A stretch of DNA of 64,000 bases from Caldilineaceae bacterium. GTDB taxonomy: Bacteria > Chloroflexota > Anaerolineae > Caldilineales > Caldilineaceae. Each line of letters starts with the position of its first letter. Positions within the stretch are counted from its first letter, which is position 1. The position numbers and the translations under genes were made by a program. Of this stretch, positions 18,023 through 26,719 are shown piece after piece. The notes under the pieces were generated by a model, which did not search any database, was not told where the DNA came from, and saw only the letters and a list, made by a program, of their open reading frames with translations. The stretch lies in contig JAHBVG010000030.1 of NCBI GenBank assembly GCA_019637695.1, positions 1-64,000 of the forward strand. The letters run 5' to 3'.

Positions 18023-19369
18023 TTAATCCCCCAGCGGAACTGCGCTGGGCATCGGCGCATAGGCACGAGCGCCATGCTCTGAGATATCCAGGCCGGCCAT
18101 CTCCTCTTCGGGCGAGACACGCAACATGTTGATCCGTTTTAAGAAGTAGAAGAGACCAAAGGCCATGACAAACGCCCAGAGTGGAATGGCAATCGAACCT
18201 ATGATCTGTGCCACCAGCGGCGCGCCGCCGAAGATGCCCGCTGCAATGCCGCCCCAAATACCACACGCGCCATGCACGGGGAAAGCACCCACTGCATCGT
18301 CGATCTTGAACCGTTCCAGCAATAAGGTTGCGCCTATCATCACCCCACCTGCAACCAGACCGATAATGATCGCCTGTCCATTGGTGACAAGATCACAGTT
18401 CGCTGTAACACCGACGAGGCCACCCAACATGCCATTCAGCGCCATGCCCAAATCGAACCGGCCCGCCACAAAATGCGAAAGGATGAGCGCCATCACGGCT
18501 CCACCTGCCGCAGCCAACGTTGTATTGACAGCGATCATCATCACGATATCAGTATTGGCAGAACCGGTAAAGGCCAACTGGCTACCCGGGTTAAAGCCAT
18601 ACCAACCGATCCAGAGGATGAAGACGCCCAGTGTAGCCAACGTATAATTGTGCGGCGCCGTCACATCCCCATCCCTGGCAAAGCGGCCAATGCGCGGTCC
18701 AAGCAAGATGGCGCCGGCCAGACCGGCAAAACCGCCAACAGCATGGACAACCAGCGAACCGGCAAAATCGTGGAAACCCAATGCGTCTAACCAGCCGCCG
18801 CCCCACTTCCAATACCCGCTGATCGGGTAGATAATGGCCGAGATCACAACCGTGTAGACAAGGTAACCAGAGAACTGCATACGGCCTGCCACCGCGCCAG
18901 AAACAATCGTCGCTGCCGTGGCTGCAAAAGCCACCTGGAAGAGCCAATCTACCTGTGGATGCAATACGCCAGCGGCAGCGCCAGGGCTTTCCGCACTAAT
19001 GCCTAAACCGCCCCAGGCTAACCAACCAGGAATAATGGCATCGCCATACATAATGCCGAAGCCAAAGAGCCAGAAAATGAGGATACCAACATTGATGTCG
19101 ATGAAATTCTTGAACATAATGTTCAGCGCGTTCTTCGACGAGTTGAAGCCGGCCTCAACCAGAGAAAAGCCTGCCTGCATAAAGAAGACAAGGATGGCGG
19201 CGATGAGCAACATCATGTTGTCGATAGCATAGGCCACCTCTCCTACGCCGGGCTCATCGTCCTGGGCAAAGGATCGCTTTACAAAGAAAAATGCAAACAC
19301 CACAGCCAATGGCAGCGCACGCAGCCAGTTGCGCTTGCCATAGCCTACGAGCCGAAAAATGGAATTCAT
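18023..19369 (-). CDS. amt: Ammonium transporter
   Basis: 448 residues; AAGGAGT lies 8 bases before the ATG. A cleavable signal peptide (about 1-35, ending SFAQ) precedes 11 membrane helices. Hallmarks: DNMMLLIAAILVFFMQAGF, the pore twin histidines (VVHAVGG and FPVHGACGIWG), GWYGFNPGS and NTTLAAAGGA. The family forms trimers that pass ammonia or ammonium through the plasma membrane. The cytoplasmic C-tail (about 40 residues) keeps the G-x-D-x-S-E-H-G motif that contacts P-II proteins, so activity is probably controlled by a GlnK/GlnB homologue. No glnK lies next to it. Confidence 0.95.
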   Translation of the reverse strand: MNSIFRLVGYGKRNWLRALPLAVVFAFFFVKRSFAQDDEPGVGEVAYAIDNMMLLIAAILVFFMQAGFSLVEAGFNSSKNALNIMFKNFIDINVGILIFWLFGFGIMYGDAIIPGWLAWGGLGISAESPGAAAGVLHPQVDWLFQVAFAATAATIVSGAVAGRMQFSGYLVYTVVISAIIYPISGYWKWGGGWLDALGFHDFAGSLVVHAVGGFAGLAGAILLGPRIGRFARDGDVTAPHNYTLATLGVFILWIGWYGFNPGSQLAFTGSANTDIVMMIAVNTTLAAAGGAVMALILSHFVAGRFDLGMALNGMLGGLVGVTANCDLVTNGQAIIIGLVAGGVMIGATLLLERFKIDDAVGAFPVHGACGIWGGIAAGIFGGAPLVAQIIGSIAIPLWAFVMAFGLFYFLKRINMLRVSPEEEMAGLDISEHGARAYAPMPSAVPLGD

Positions 19370-19600
19370 ACAAACACTCCTTCAAATGGGGTATCGGGTA
19401 AAAGTGAGCCAAAGATTATAGGAACTTCCCCGTTGATGTCTGTGCATAGCGTAAGCCGAGAGTCTCTGCTATTCAACTGGCAAAGTTGCACAATAAGTGG
19501 CACAATGCACTGGACAATCTGCACGAGTTTAGAAAAAATCGAGAAATTTTCCTGATTTCGGATCGATCTCAACCAAGATCGGCTGAGTTTACTTGTCGCT

Positions 19601-20500
19601 ATGGTTTCTGGAACTCAACCCTCACCTGCCTTACCTGACAATTTGCACAAATTGCATCTGGGCGTCTCTTCGTGGACTTTCCCAGATTGGCGCGATGTTT
19701 TCTACCCTTCCTCGCTACCGACTAAGGATCAATTGACCTACTATGCTACCCAATTCAACAGTGTTGAGGTCAACACAAGCTTTTACGGCTTGCCAGCGCC
19801 GTCAACTGTGCTGCAATGGGTGGAGAGTGTGCCAGAAGGCTTCACCTTTGCCCTCAAAGCGCCCCGCTTGATCACACATGAAAAGAAGCTGATCGACTGC
19901 CGCCAGGACATGCAGGCTTACCTTGACGTTTTGCGTTCGCTGGGTGATTTGGCCGCGCCCGGTTTCCTCCAATTCCCGCCCCAGTTTACGCGCGCCCAAT
20001 ATGGACGCGTGCTGGCCGACTTTTTGGATTGGCTGGCTGGCGAGTTGAAGGGCCTGTCTCTGGCCGTGGAGGTACGCGCCCGCGATCTGATGACCGACGC
20101 CTTCGCCCGTTTTTTGGCGGAACGCTCTATGTCGCTCGTCGTCGTAGAACGCGTGGACACAACTGATCTTTATGAAACCTGGTCCGCTCAATTAGCGCTG
20201 GCATCCACGCCTCGCTATTTCTTCTTGCGCCTCATCGGCAATGATCGGGACAAGTTGCCCAACGACCGCGATCTACAACGCCCCCAGGACGAAACCCTGG
20301 ATCGCTGGGCCATCCGTATCGCCGATCTGCTGGCTCAAAATATCGAAGTCTTCGCCTACATCCATAACCCGTTTGAAGGGCATTCACCCGCTTCTGTCCG
20401 TCGCCTTTGGGAACGCATTGATCGTCGCCATCCTCTCCCGATCTGGTCGCCGTCCCCACCTTCCCAAGATGATAGCGCCGGGCAGTTGTCTTTGCTTTAG
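19601..20500 (+). CDS. DUF72-family TIM-barrel protein
   Basis: 299 residues. Conserved landmarks are LHLGVSSWTFPDWRDVFYP near the N-terminus, YATQFNSVEVNTSFYGLP, FALKAPRLITHEKKL, LQFPPQFT and AYIHNPFEGHSPAS near the C-terminus. This is the DUF72 (YecE-like) fold. Its biochemical role is not established. It stands alone between the divergent amt gene and the unknown-protein/SirB1 operon, in a region with no clear terminator on either side. Confidence 0.85.
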   Translation: MVSGTQPSPALPDNLHKLHLGVSSWTFPDWRDVFYPSSLPTKDQLTYYATQFNSVEVNTSFYGLPAPSTVLQWVESVPEGFTFALKAPRLITHEKKLIDCRQDMQAYLDVLRSLGDLAAPGFLQFPPQFTRAQYGRVLADFLDWLAGELKGLSLAVEVRARDLMTDAFARFLAERSMSLVVVERVDTTDLYETWSAQLALASTPRYFFLRLIGNDRDKLPNDRDLQRPQDETLDRWAIRIADLLAQNIEVFAYIHNPFEGHSPASVRRLWERIDRRHPLPIWSPSPPSQDDSAGQLSLL

Positions 20501-20630
20501 GATCTATTCAAACGCTGGGAAACACATAGCAAATTAAAATGAAGTTCTTGCCAGAACGGGACGCAGATGGTACTTTATGCACTACGTCAGCGGTTGTAAC
20601 TGCCGCATCATTTCACCAAGGATATCGTTG

Positions 20631-22481
20631 ATGGATCGCACGCCTCCCTCTGCCGGCAACGAAGAAATTGAACTTTATGTACGGACGATCTACTCACTCT
20701 TACGCAGCAGTGGACCGATTCGCCTGCGCAGTCTGGAGGAGACCCACATCGGCATGAACTCCAGCCTCCACTACCGCGCCGGCGCGCCGGAATTGGAGAT
20801 GGCGGCGCTGGTCTATTCGGCCATGCGGCTCCCCCCTTGTTTCCCAGATGTATCGATGGTAGTCATGGGGCAGATGGAAGAGGTCTTTCGCCGTCGAGGA
20901 TACCCAGGCGTGGAAACTTGGAAACGAGTGAGGGCGCGCGCCCGGCGACGCACGATGTACTTTGACGCAGATCGCCGCATCCTCGCCGCTTTCATTTCCA
21001 GCGTCAGCGATATTGACGACATGATCCCCATCATGGTGACCTATCAGATCGAGTGGAACAAAATTCATGACAAGCTTATGCGCAACCGCTCGACAGTGGG
21101 CTTTCTCCACAATACACCGGAGGAGCAATCTGGCAACGGTATTGGGAGGTTTGCCGAGGCAGAGGCTAACCTGACCGTGGAACAATTGGATACGATCCGC
21201 GACATTTTGGATCTTTCACCAGAGGATTTTTTGCGCCTGCAAAGTTTATGGCCAGGGCGCTATTTGGCGGCGAATCTGCGCAAAGCCCTGGATCACCGCA
21301 TGGACATGCGTCTGAATGTTTTGGGCAGCGGCCTGAGTGATTATCGCAAAGCGGTTCAACTCTGGTGGCACCAACTCGAAGATGATTTCTCCACTGATCT
21401 GACTGAGCGGCCTATCTATTTTGTCAGCAGCAATACCCATAGCATCGTCAATCTGCTCTCTGGCTTCGTCTGGCAGCACGAGGATGAGATCATCGATTTT
21501 GTGAAAAAGGAGAATCCCGAAGGGCTGGACGAAGAATTCCATCGACTGCAAGCGGCAAAAAGCGATCAATATGGCAACTTCCTTTACTACGCGTCCCGGC
21601 TTTACCTCAACCATCCAAATTATGCCAGGCAGGCGCGCCAGCAACTGGCTGATCAAGAAGATGCCTTTGGGCTGGTGCAGGTAAGTAATCCGCGCTGTTT
21701 GGATGTGGAAGTACAGTTGATCGAGCTTGCCAAACTGGTGCCAGCCTGGATGGATGAGCGCCTGGGCCGCTTGAGCGAAGCGGATCTGGCCTCTCTCCGC
21801 AACAGCGACGCCCTCATCTTCAACATTGACTACCCACTGGGGATGGCCGCTTATCATCTCTTCAGCCAGGTGAGTACGTCGATCAGCGATGTGCTGGGCG
21901 TCTATATTATGGGCAAAGCCGCTACCTTAAATGGTCGCGTCGGCGATGTGATGATCCCCAACGTGGTCTACGATGAACACTCGAAGAACACGTTCCTCTT
22001 CCGCAACTGTTTCACGTCCCAAGATGTGGCACCGTTCCTCAACTATGGCGCTGTCTTCGACAACCAGAAAGCGGTTACCGTCCGTGGGACCTTCCTGCAA
22101 AATCGGGAATTCATGCACGTCTTCTATGAGGAAAGTTACACCGATATCGAAATGGAGGCGGGGCCTTATCTGAGCGCCATCTACGAAGATATCTACCCCC
22201 GGCGCTATCCGCTTAACGAGATCGTCAACATTTTCATCAACGCCCCTTATGATATTGGCATTCTCCACTACGCCAGCGACACACCCATCAGCCGCCGCCA
22301 GACGCTGTTGAGCAAAAGCATGAGCTACTTTGGCGTGGATGCCACCTACGCCACGTCGATCCCGGTGATGCGCCGCATCTTGCAACAGGAGATTGAGCGC
22401 CAGCGCGCCCAGGAACAGCCAGCGTTGCCCCAGGCGCGGCCCGTTCCCATCGCCAGTGAGGAAGGGGAGTTCGACCTATGA
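20631..22481 (+). CDS. Large uncharacterised protein (DUF6909-like), C-terminal half phosphorylase-like
   Basis: 616 residues from ATG 20631 with AAGGAT 7 bases upstream. The first 160 residues are helical and rich in Arg and Met; a linker around 180-200 is polar. The C-terminal half (about 390-590) contains short glycine-bearing strands: VLGVYIMGKAATLNGRVGD, then VMIPNVVYDEHS, FRNCF, VTVRGTF and ATYATSIPVM near the end. This order is reminiscent of nucleoside-phosphorylase-like proteins (G-K-A...GDV-x-IP) and of DUF6909, but I cannot confirm it. No signal peptide or membrane helix. Its stop overlaps the start of the SirB1-like gene by 4 bases, so the two are coupled. Confidence 0.55.
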   Translation: MDRTPPSAGNEEIELYVRTIYSLLRSSGPIRLRSLEETHIGMNSSLHYRAGAPELEMAALVYSAMRLPPCFPDVSMVVMGQMEEVFRRRGYPGVETWKRVRARARRRTMYFDADRRILAAFISSVSDIDDMIPIMVTYQIEWNKIHDKLMRNRSTVGFLHNTPEEQSGNGIGRFAEAEANLTVEQLDTIRDILDLSPEDFLRLQSLWPGRYLAANLRKALDHRMDMRLNVLGSGLSDYRKAVQLWWHQLEDDFSTDLTERPIYFVSSNTHSIVNLLSGFVWQHEDEIIDFVKKENPEGLDEEFHRLQAAKSDQYGNFLYYASRLYLNHPNYARQARQQLADQEDAFGLVQVSNPRCLDVEVQLIELAKLVPAWMDERLGRLSEADLASLRNSDALIFNIDYPLGMAAYHLFSQVSTSISDVLGVYIMGKAATLNGRVGDVMIPNVVYDEHSKNTFLFRNCFTSQDVAPFLNYGAVFDNQKAVTVRGTFLQNREFMHVFYEESYTDIEMEAGPYLSAIYEDIYPRRYPLNEIVNIFINAPYDIGILHYASDTPISRRQTLLSKSMSYFGVDATYATSIPVMRRILQQEIERQRAQEQPALPQARPVPIASEEGEFDL

Positions 22482-23383
22482 ACTACCTCAATGCCTTTGC
22501 CCAGGAATTGAATACCCCGTCGCCCCAACTAGAGCGTCTCGCCCTTATCATCGGCGGCATAGACGATCTCTCTTTGGATATTGAGATCTATCTCGAACAG
22601 ATAGAGAATCTGGCCCGACAAGTGAAGCGGCGTATGCCTGTTTCTGCGCATGGATGTACTGTTATCGAGGCGCTGCTGTCGATTCTGAGGGATGAAATGG
22701 ATTTTCGCGGCAATGTCGCCAACTATTACGAACCGGCCAACAGCTTCCTCCACCGTGTTTTGGATCGTCGCCTGGGGCTGCCGATTACGTTAAGCGTACT
22801 CTATATGGTCATCGGGCGTCGTCTGGGTATTCGCCTGGAGGGGATGGGCTTCCCAGGCCATTTCATGCTCCGCTATGAGGATGAAGAGGGAAGCTGGCTG
22901 CTCGATCCTTTCTATGGGAGAGTGGTGTACGCGACGATGGCTGAGGAATACCTGGCCCAGGTTCTGCAGCAGCGTATTGATTTTCAATACCCGTTGGATA
23001 TCTATCGGGTGACGACACACTCGTTGATCCTACGGTTGCTGAACAATTTGCGCACAGTCTATCTGGCAAACGAAGTCTATGACCAGGCCACCGAAGTCTT
23101 GAACTTTATGGTCATGGTTGCCCCCGAAGAAGATACACTCTGGCGCGAACGGGCGCTGTTGCGCTTCCAATCCGGTCAGTTCCTGGGGGCGGAGAGTGAT
23201 CTGCGCCACTTTTTCTATCAACGTCAACTGCTCCACCACTTTGTCGAGAACCGCCCCGTGGGCATTCTACAGCCATTCATTCTGCCCGAAGTGGAATCCG
23301 TCCCATTTCGCCCATCTGGAGAAATCACCGAACTGCTTTTGGTACTCGACCATATTCGTACATCGGTTGCCCGCCTTAATTAG
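22478..23383 (+). CDS. SirB1-like transglutaminase-fold protein
   Basis: 301 residues. The Transglut_core2 region covers about residues 45-180: YYEPANSFLHRVLDRRLGLPITLSVLYMVIGRRLG, then GMGFPGHFMLRY and LLDPFYG. The Cys of true transglutaminases is absent at the usual place (the position before LSVLY is Thr), as in many SirB1 proteins, while the His and Asp-like positions (GHF, LDPF) remain, so catalysis is doubtful. Residues about 180-260 look like a TPR-type helical repeat, also usual in the family. The ATG overlaps the upstream stop codon. Partnership with the 616-residue protein is the strongest context clue. Confidence 0.8.
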   Translation: MNYLNAFAQELNTPSPQLERLALIIGGIDDLSLDIEIYLEQIENLARQVKRRMPVSAHGCTVIEALLSILRDEMDFRGNVANYYEPANSFLHRVLDRRLGLPITLSVLYMVIGRRLGIRLEGMGFPGHFMLRYEDEEGSWLLDPFYGRVVYATMAEEYLAQVLQQRIDFQYPLDIYRVTTHSLILRLLNNLRTVYLANEVYDQATEVLNFMVMVAPEEDTLWRERALLRFQSGQFLGAESDLRHFFYQRQLLHHFVENRPVGILQPFILPEVESVPFRPSGEITELLLVLDHIRTSVARLN

Positions 23384-23423
23384 CCGATCTCCAGGCCCAC
23401 ACTCACAGGATCGATTGCCCTTC

Positions 23424-24122
23424 ATGTTGCCACCCAAAGATTCGACACCTTTTTGGAAGTTTCTGCACAGCCTCGTGACCCTCTTACGTCTTTGGGCGGG
23501 GGGGCTGCACATTGAAGGCCGCGAAAATGTACCCATGCAAGGCGGCGCCATCCTTGCCTGCAACCATCCCGGCGGCGTGGATGTGATTGTGCTGGGCTAT
23601 TCCTCACCGCGGCAGGTTTACTACATGGCGAAAGAGGAACTTTTCAAGATCCACCCGGCGCTTTCGTGGCTGCTTTTTTCGGTGGGCGCGTTCCCCGTGC
23701 GTCGCGGGCGCAACGATGTGGGCGCAATCGCAACTAGCGTTGCCATCGTCAAACAGGGCAAAATCTTGGGGATGTTTCCCGAAGGAACCCGCGATCGCGA
23801 CCGCGGGCTGACCCGTGGACGTAGCGGCGCCGTGCGCATCGCCCTCGCTACAGGAGCGCCGATTGTGCCCTGCGCGCTCATCGGCATGGGGAAATTCAAC
23901 CGTCAATGGAAGAATCCGCTGCGTCGCCCCAAGGCGACCCTGCGTTTTGGCAAGCCTATCTACTTCAACAAAGCCGAGGGATCGAACGCTCCGTATCTGC
24001 AAAAACATACGGATACCGTTATGTTTGCTATCGCCGAGATGTTGCCCCTTGAACTGCGCGGGATCTATGCCGATCCTGCGTTGCTCGAATCCGCCGAGGG
24101 TGATTCCTCGCAACCCCAATAA
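23424..24122 (+). CDS. 1-acyl-glycerol-3-phosphate acyltransferase-like protein (PlsC family)
   Basis: 232 residues from ATG 23424; a longer frame overlaps the upstream gene and is not protein-like there. The four acyltransferase blocks are present: NHPGGVDVI (H-x4-D catalytic motif), the GAFPVRRGR substrate block, FPEGTRDRDRG, and APIVPCALIG. One hydrophobic segment before the H-x4-D motif anchors it to the membrane. The family transfers acyl chains to lysophosphatidic acid in phospholipid synthesis; chain and acceptor here are unknown. It starts 40 bases after the SirB1-like gene and probably belongs to the same transcript. Confidence 0.85.
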   Translation: MLPPKDSTPFWKFLHSLVTLLRLWAGGLHIEGRENVPMQGGAILACNHPGGVDVIVLGYSSPRQVYYMAKEELFKIHPALSWLLFSVGAFPVRRGRNDVGAIATSVAIVKQGKILGMFPEGTRDRDRGLTRGRSGAVRIALATGAPIVPCALIGMGKFNRQWKNPLRRPKATLRFGKPIYFNKAEGSNAPYLQKHTDTVMFAIAEMLPLELRGIYADPALLESAEGDSSQPQ

Positions 24123-24319
24123 CGTTGCATCCAACCTACTCCTCTCCAGCCCTCGCCAGCACGCAGGGTGGGAGCAGTTGAATACCGGGTCGCCTGGATG
24201 TTAAGCATCCCTTAACCAAATCATTGTCTTGTCTTCACCTCCTGGCGCCAGCGACGTGCTACGATCTCCGCGCAGAGAGATTTTGAGCGCATTTCCATTT
24301 ACCTCAAGGAGACAAGATC

Positions 24320-24688
24320 ATGGCAAAACAACCCAATCGTAACGCAATCATTCTTTCGGCTTTCTTCACCGCCTTTCTCCTCACGCTCTTTGTGGGCGGG
24401 TACGTCCTCTGGCAAGGATGGGGCAGCGGCGTCGCAGGAGCAACCAATAGAGATCCTCTGCTCGAACAGCAGACGCAGCCTGCCCCAAATCCAGATCCAG
24501 GCGCAGTGACTTACCAATCCGAGTTGGAACAAGCATACAGCGCACTGAATGAGGCGTACGCCCAGATTGAGACATTGCAAGCTCAACAATCTCAGCTTCA
24601 GCCGCAGCGTTGGGAAGATGACGATGATGATCACGACGACGACGAACACAACTACACACGAGGCAAAGATGAACACGACGACGACTGA
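24320..24688 (+). CDS. Single-pass membrane protein with Asp/His-rich tail
   Basis: 122 residues; AAGGAG lies 8 bases before the ATG. One N-terminal helix (about residues 9-31) is followed by a predicted external part: a Gln-rich coiled-coil-like stretch (about 68-92, QSELEQAYSALNEAYAQIE) and a tail of Asp and His (EDDDDDHDDDEH, then DEHDDD at the end). The tail could bind divalent metals. No family recognised. It begins a plus-strand run with a second small membrane protein, ApbE and a ferric-reductase-like protein. Confidence 0.65.
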   Translation: MAKQPNRNAIILSAFFTAFLLTLFVGGYVLWQGWGSGVAGATNRDPLLEQQTQPAPNPDPGAVTYQSELEQAYSALNEAYAQIETLQAQQSQLQPQRWEDDDDDHDDDEHNYTRGKDEHDDD

Positions 24689-24944
24689 CCCGCGACGCAG
24701 ATCCACAGGCAGCGGCTCAGTTTGGAAGAGCGCTGTTGTCACGATCAGTCTCAGTAGTGTACTCTTCGGATGGGCCATCTTGGGGCGGGCGGAGGCTGAA
24801 GCCGGGCAGAAGGCTGTATCATCTGCACCAACGTCTACCCAACAGGTGATCCGCAATAATGGAGCGAATTCACTTTCGCCGCAATTGCAGATGCCCCAAA
24901 AACCTATCTTTCAACGTCCGGTCACGCGCACTCGTGCCTCATAA
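24669..24944 (+). CDS. Second small membrane protein of the ApbE locus
   Basis: 91 residues from ATG 24669, which overlaps the end of the preceding gene by 20 bases; GAGG lies 6 bases upstream. Basic N-terminus (DPRRRSTGSG), one helix about residues 20-41, then a Ser/Gln/Pro-rich external tail (APTSTQQ, MPQKPIF, ending RTRAS). No lipobox and no known domain. The overlap and the short gap to apbE (16 bases) suggest it is translated with them. I do not see the flavinylation motif D-x2-[ST]-G-A-[ST] in it. Confidence 0.55.
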   Translation: MNTTTTDPRRRSTGSGSVWKSAVVTISLSSVLFGWAILGRAEAEAGQKAVSSAPTSTQQVIRNNGANSLSPQLQMPQKPIFQRPVTRTRAS

Positions 24945-24960
24945 AAAGGATTAGCGGCCC

Positions 24961-25926
24961 ATGCGTCCATCGCTCATCACCCATCGCTTTCGCGCCATGA
25001 ACACCGACGTGGCAGCATGGATCGGGTCCACGCCGCCCTTGACCGAAACGCCGCTCCGTGCGGTGGAAAGCCTCTTCGTTGCGGTGGAAAGCACGCTGAG
25101 CCGCTTCTCTCCACAGTCAGAACTGAGCCGCCTCAACGCTGCCGCTGGCAAGGGACCCTTCGCCGCCTCCCCAACTTTGTGGACGGCGTTGGCCCTGGCC
25201 CTCGACCATGCCGAAACCAGCGATGGAATCTTTGATCCAACCCTCTTAAAGCCGTTGTTGCAGGCCGGGTATAATCGCTCCTTCGAGCAGTTGTCCGCCG
25301 CAGAGACCGGGGATCAGCGTGCGAATGTTCCAGCTTGCCCTGACGGCTGGCGGCGCATCCATTTGGACGCGATGACCCGTTCGATCATCCTCCCCGCTGA
25401 TTTGGGGATCGACCTGGGCGGCATTGCCAAAGGATGGGCCGTGGATCAAGCTGCGCTCGCTTTAGGTCAATGGGGACCGGCTCTTGTCGACGCCGGCGGT
25501 GATATTCGCATCACCGCGCCGCTCGAAGGAGAAGCATGGCCCATCGCCATTCAAGATCCCTTTGACCCAATGCGCGATCTGCTAATCCTGGGGTTGAAAG
25601 AGGGCGCAGTTGCCACCAGCAGCACGGGCAAACGTCGCTGGCAGCGCAACGGACGCCCACAACATCATCTCATTGATCCACGTTCCGGCAAGCCCGTCGA
25701 AAGCGATCTCCACACGGTGACCGTCCTTGCTCCCACGGCGGTAGAGGCCGAGGTCGCCGCCAAAGTCGCGCTGATTTTGGGTAGAAGCGCAGGCACGCGC
25801 TATTTGCAGCAGCAGCATTTCTCTGCGCTTCTCATTACCAACAACGGCAAACAAGTCTATATTGGGCAGTTGCCCATGGATACCCAATTCTCTGTTGAAG
25901 GAATGACTCATGGCTACACAGGCTGA
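24961..25926 (+). CDS. apbE: FAD:protein FMN transferase
   Basis: 321 residues. ApbE landmarks are present: MNTDVAAWI at the start, VESTLSRFSPQSELSRLN, GIFDPTLLKPLLQAGYN, the FAD-binding DLGIDLGGIAKGWAVD, LVDAGGDIR, and the metal/FAD site HHLIDPRSGKPV. The enzyme splits FAD and attaches FMN through a phosphoester bond to Ser/Thr of membrane or extracytoplasmic proteins. No signal peptide or lipobox is obvious, so the location is unclear. It overlaps the ferric-reductase-like gene by 17 bases, so the two are co-translated. Confidence 0.9.
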   Translation: MRPSLITHRFRAMNTDVAAWIGSTPPLTETPLRAVESLFVAVESTLSRFSPQSELSRLNAAAGKGPFAASPTLWTALALALDHAETSDGIFDPTLLKPLLQAGYNRSFEQLSAAETGDQRANVPACPDGWRRIHLDAMTRSIILPADLGIDLGGIAKGWAVDQAALALGQWGPALVDAGGDIRITAPLEGEAWPIAIQDPFDPMRDLLILGLKEGAVATSSTGKRRWQRNGRPQHHLIDPRSGKPVESDLHTVTVLAPTAVEAEVAAKVALILGRSAGTRYLQQQHFSALLITNNGKQVYIGQLPMDTQFSVEGMTHGYTG

Positions 25927-26638
25927 ATTAATCGCACGCGCCAAACAGCGCCAACAGGAAAAAGCGACAACCACCCCATCCGCTGGATCACCCGTTGATC
26001 TGCTCGATACGCAAGCAACCATGTGGGGGTCAATTTTAGGATCTCTGCTCGGTATGGGCGTGGCTGCCTCTGGCATTGCCGTCGCCGTTGGCATGATCGG
26101 CGTCACCGAAAACAACCACTCATTCTGGTATTTGAGCCGCTCATCGGGGATCGTAGCCTATCTATTGCTTTGGGTCTCCGTGGCCTGGGGTCTGCTGCTG
26201 ACCACGCGCTTGGGGAAACATCTCTTCACCACGCCACAGATCGTAGACGCCCACCAATTCCTGAGCAACCTGGGCCTCGGCTTCGCCTTTTTCCACGGGT
26301 TGATCCTCATGGGGGATCAATACCTGAGCTTTCCGCTCAGCGCTGTACTCATCCCCTTTGTAGGCGACTACGCGCCGATGCTGGTCGCGGCCGGGCAGAT
26401 TGGTCTTTGGCTTTTGCTGCTGATGATCGTCAGCTTCTATCTACGCAGATGGATCGGCGCCAAAAGCTGGCGGTTGATCCACTACTTGAGCTTTGCCGGA
26501 TATTGGCTTGTGCTGATCCACGCCCTTTTGCTGGGCAGCGATAGTGGATACCCACTAATAGCGGTGATGTACACGCTCACAGTCGCCGCTGTGATCTTCC
26601 TCAGCTTCTATCGAATCTTCGCCCGGCGCGGCGATTGA
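25910..26638 (+). CDS. Ferric-reductase-like haem-binding membrane protein
   Basis: 242 residues. A 35-residue polar N-terminus (Gln/Lys/Arg-rich) precedes six to seven hydrophobic helices. Paired histidines in the core helices, DAHQFLSNLGL-x-FAFFHG and RLIHYLSFAGYWLVLIH, match the bis-haem arrangement of the ferric-reductase/YedZ (MsrQ) transmembrane domain. There is no C-terminal FAD/NAD(P)H-binding part, so it needs a separate electron donor. With apbE overlapping it, the protein could pass electrons across the membrane to or from a flavinylated protein. Confidence 0.8.
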   Translation: MATQAELIARAKQRQQEKATTTPSAGSPVDLLDTQATMWGSILGSLLGMGVAASGIAVAVGMIGVTENNHSFWYLSRSSGIVAYLLLWVSVAWGLLLTTRLGKHLFTTPQIVDAHQFLSNLGLGFAFFHGLILMGDQYLSFPLSAVLIPFVGDYAPMLVAAGQIGLWLLLLMIVSFYLRRWIGAKSWRLIHYLSFAGYWLVLIHALLLGSDSGYPLIAVMYTLTVAAVIFLSFYRIFARRGD

Positions 26639-26659
26639 GCTCTCCCCATTCAAGCAGAT

Positions 26660-26687
26660 CGGGCGCGATCCCGTATAATAAGAGGTC
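26660..26687 (+). promoter_or_regulatory. Candidate promoter for the two-component genes
   Basis: A TATAAT hexamer at 26674-26679 lies 40 bases upstream of the response regulator start. No good -35 hexamer is visible at 16-18 bases, so it is weakly supported. Confidence 0.3.
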
Positions 26688-26719
26688 ATATCCACTTTGG
26701 TTGCAAAGGTCTATCTCTG

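Noticed and set aside
24961..26638. ApbE plus ferric-reductase-like protein as a complete Nqr/Rnf or MsrPQ system
   Set aside because: No MsrP, NqrC or RnfG-like gene is present in the window, and the reductase has no flavin/NAD(P)H domain.
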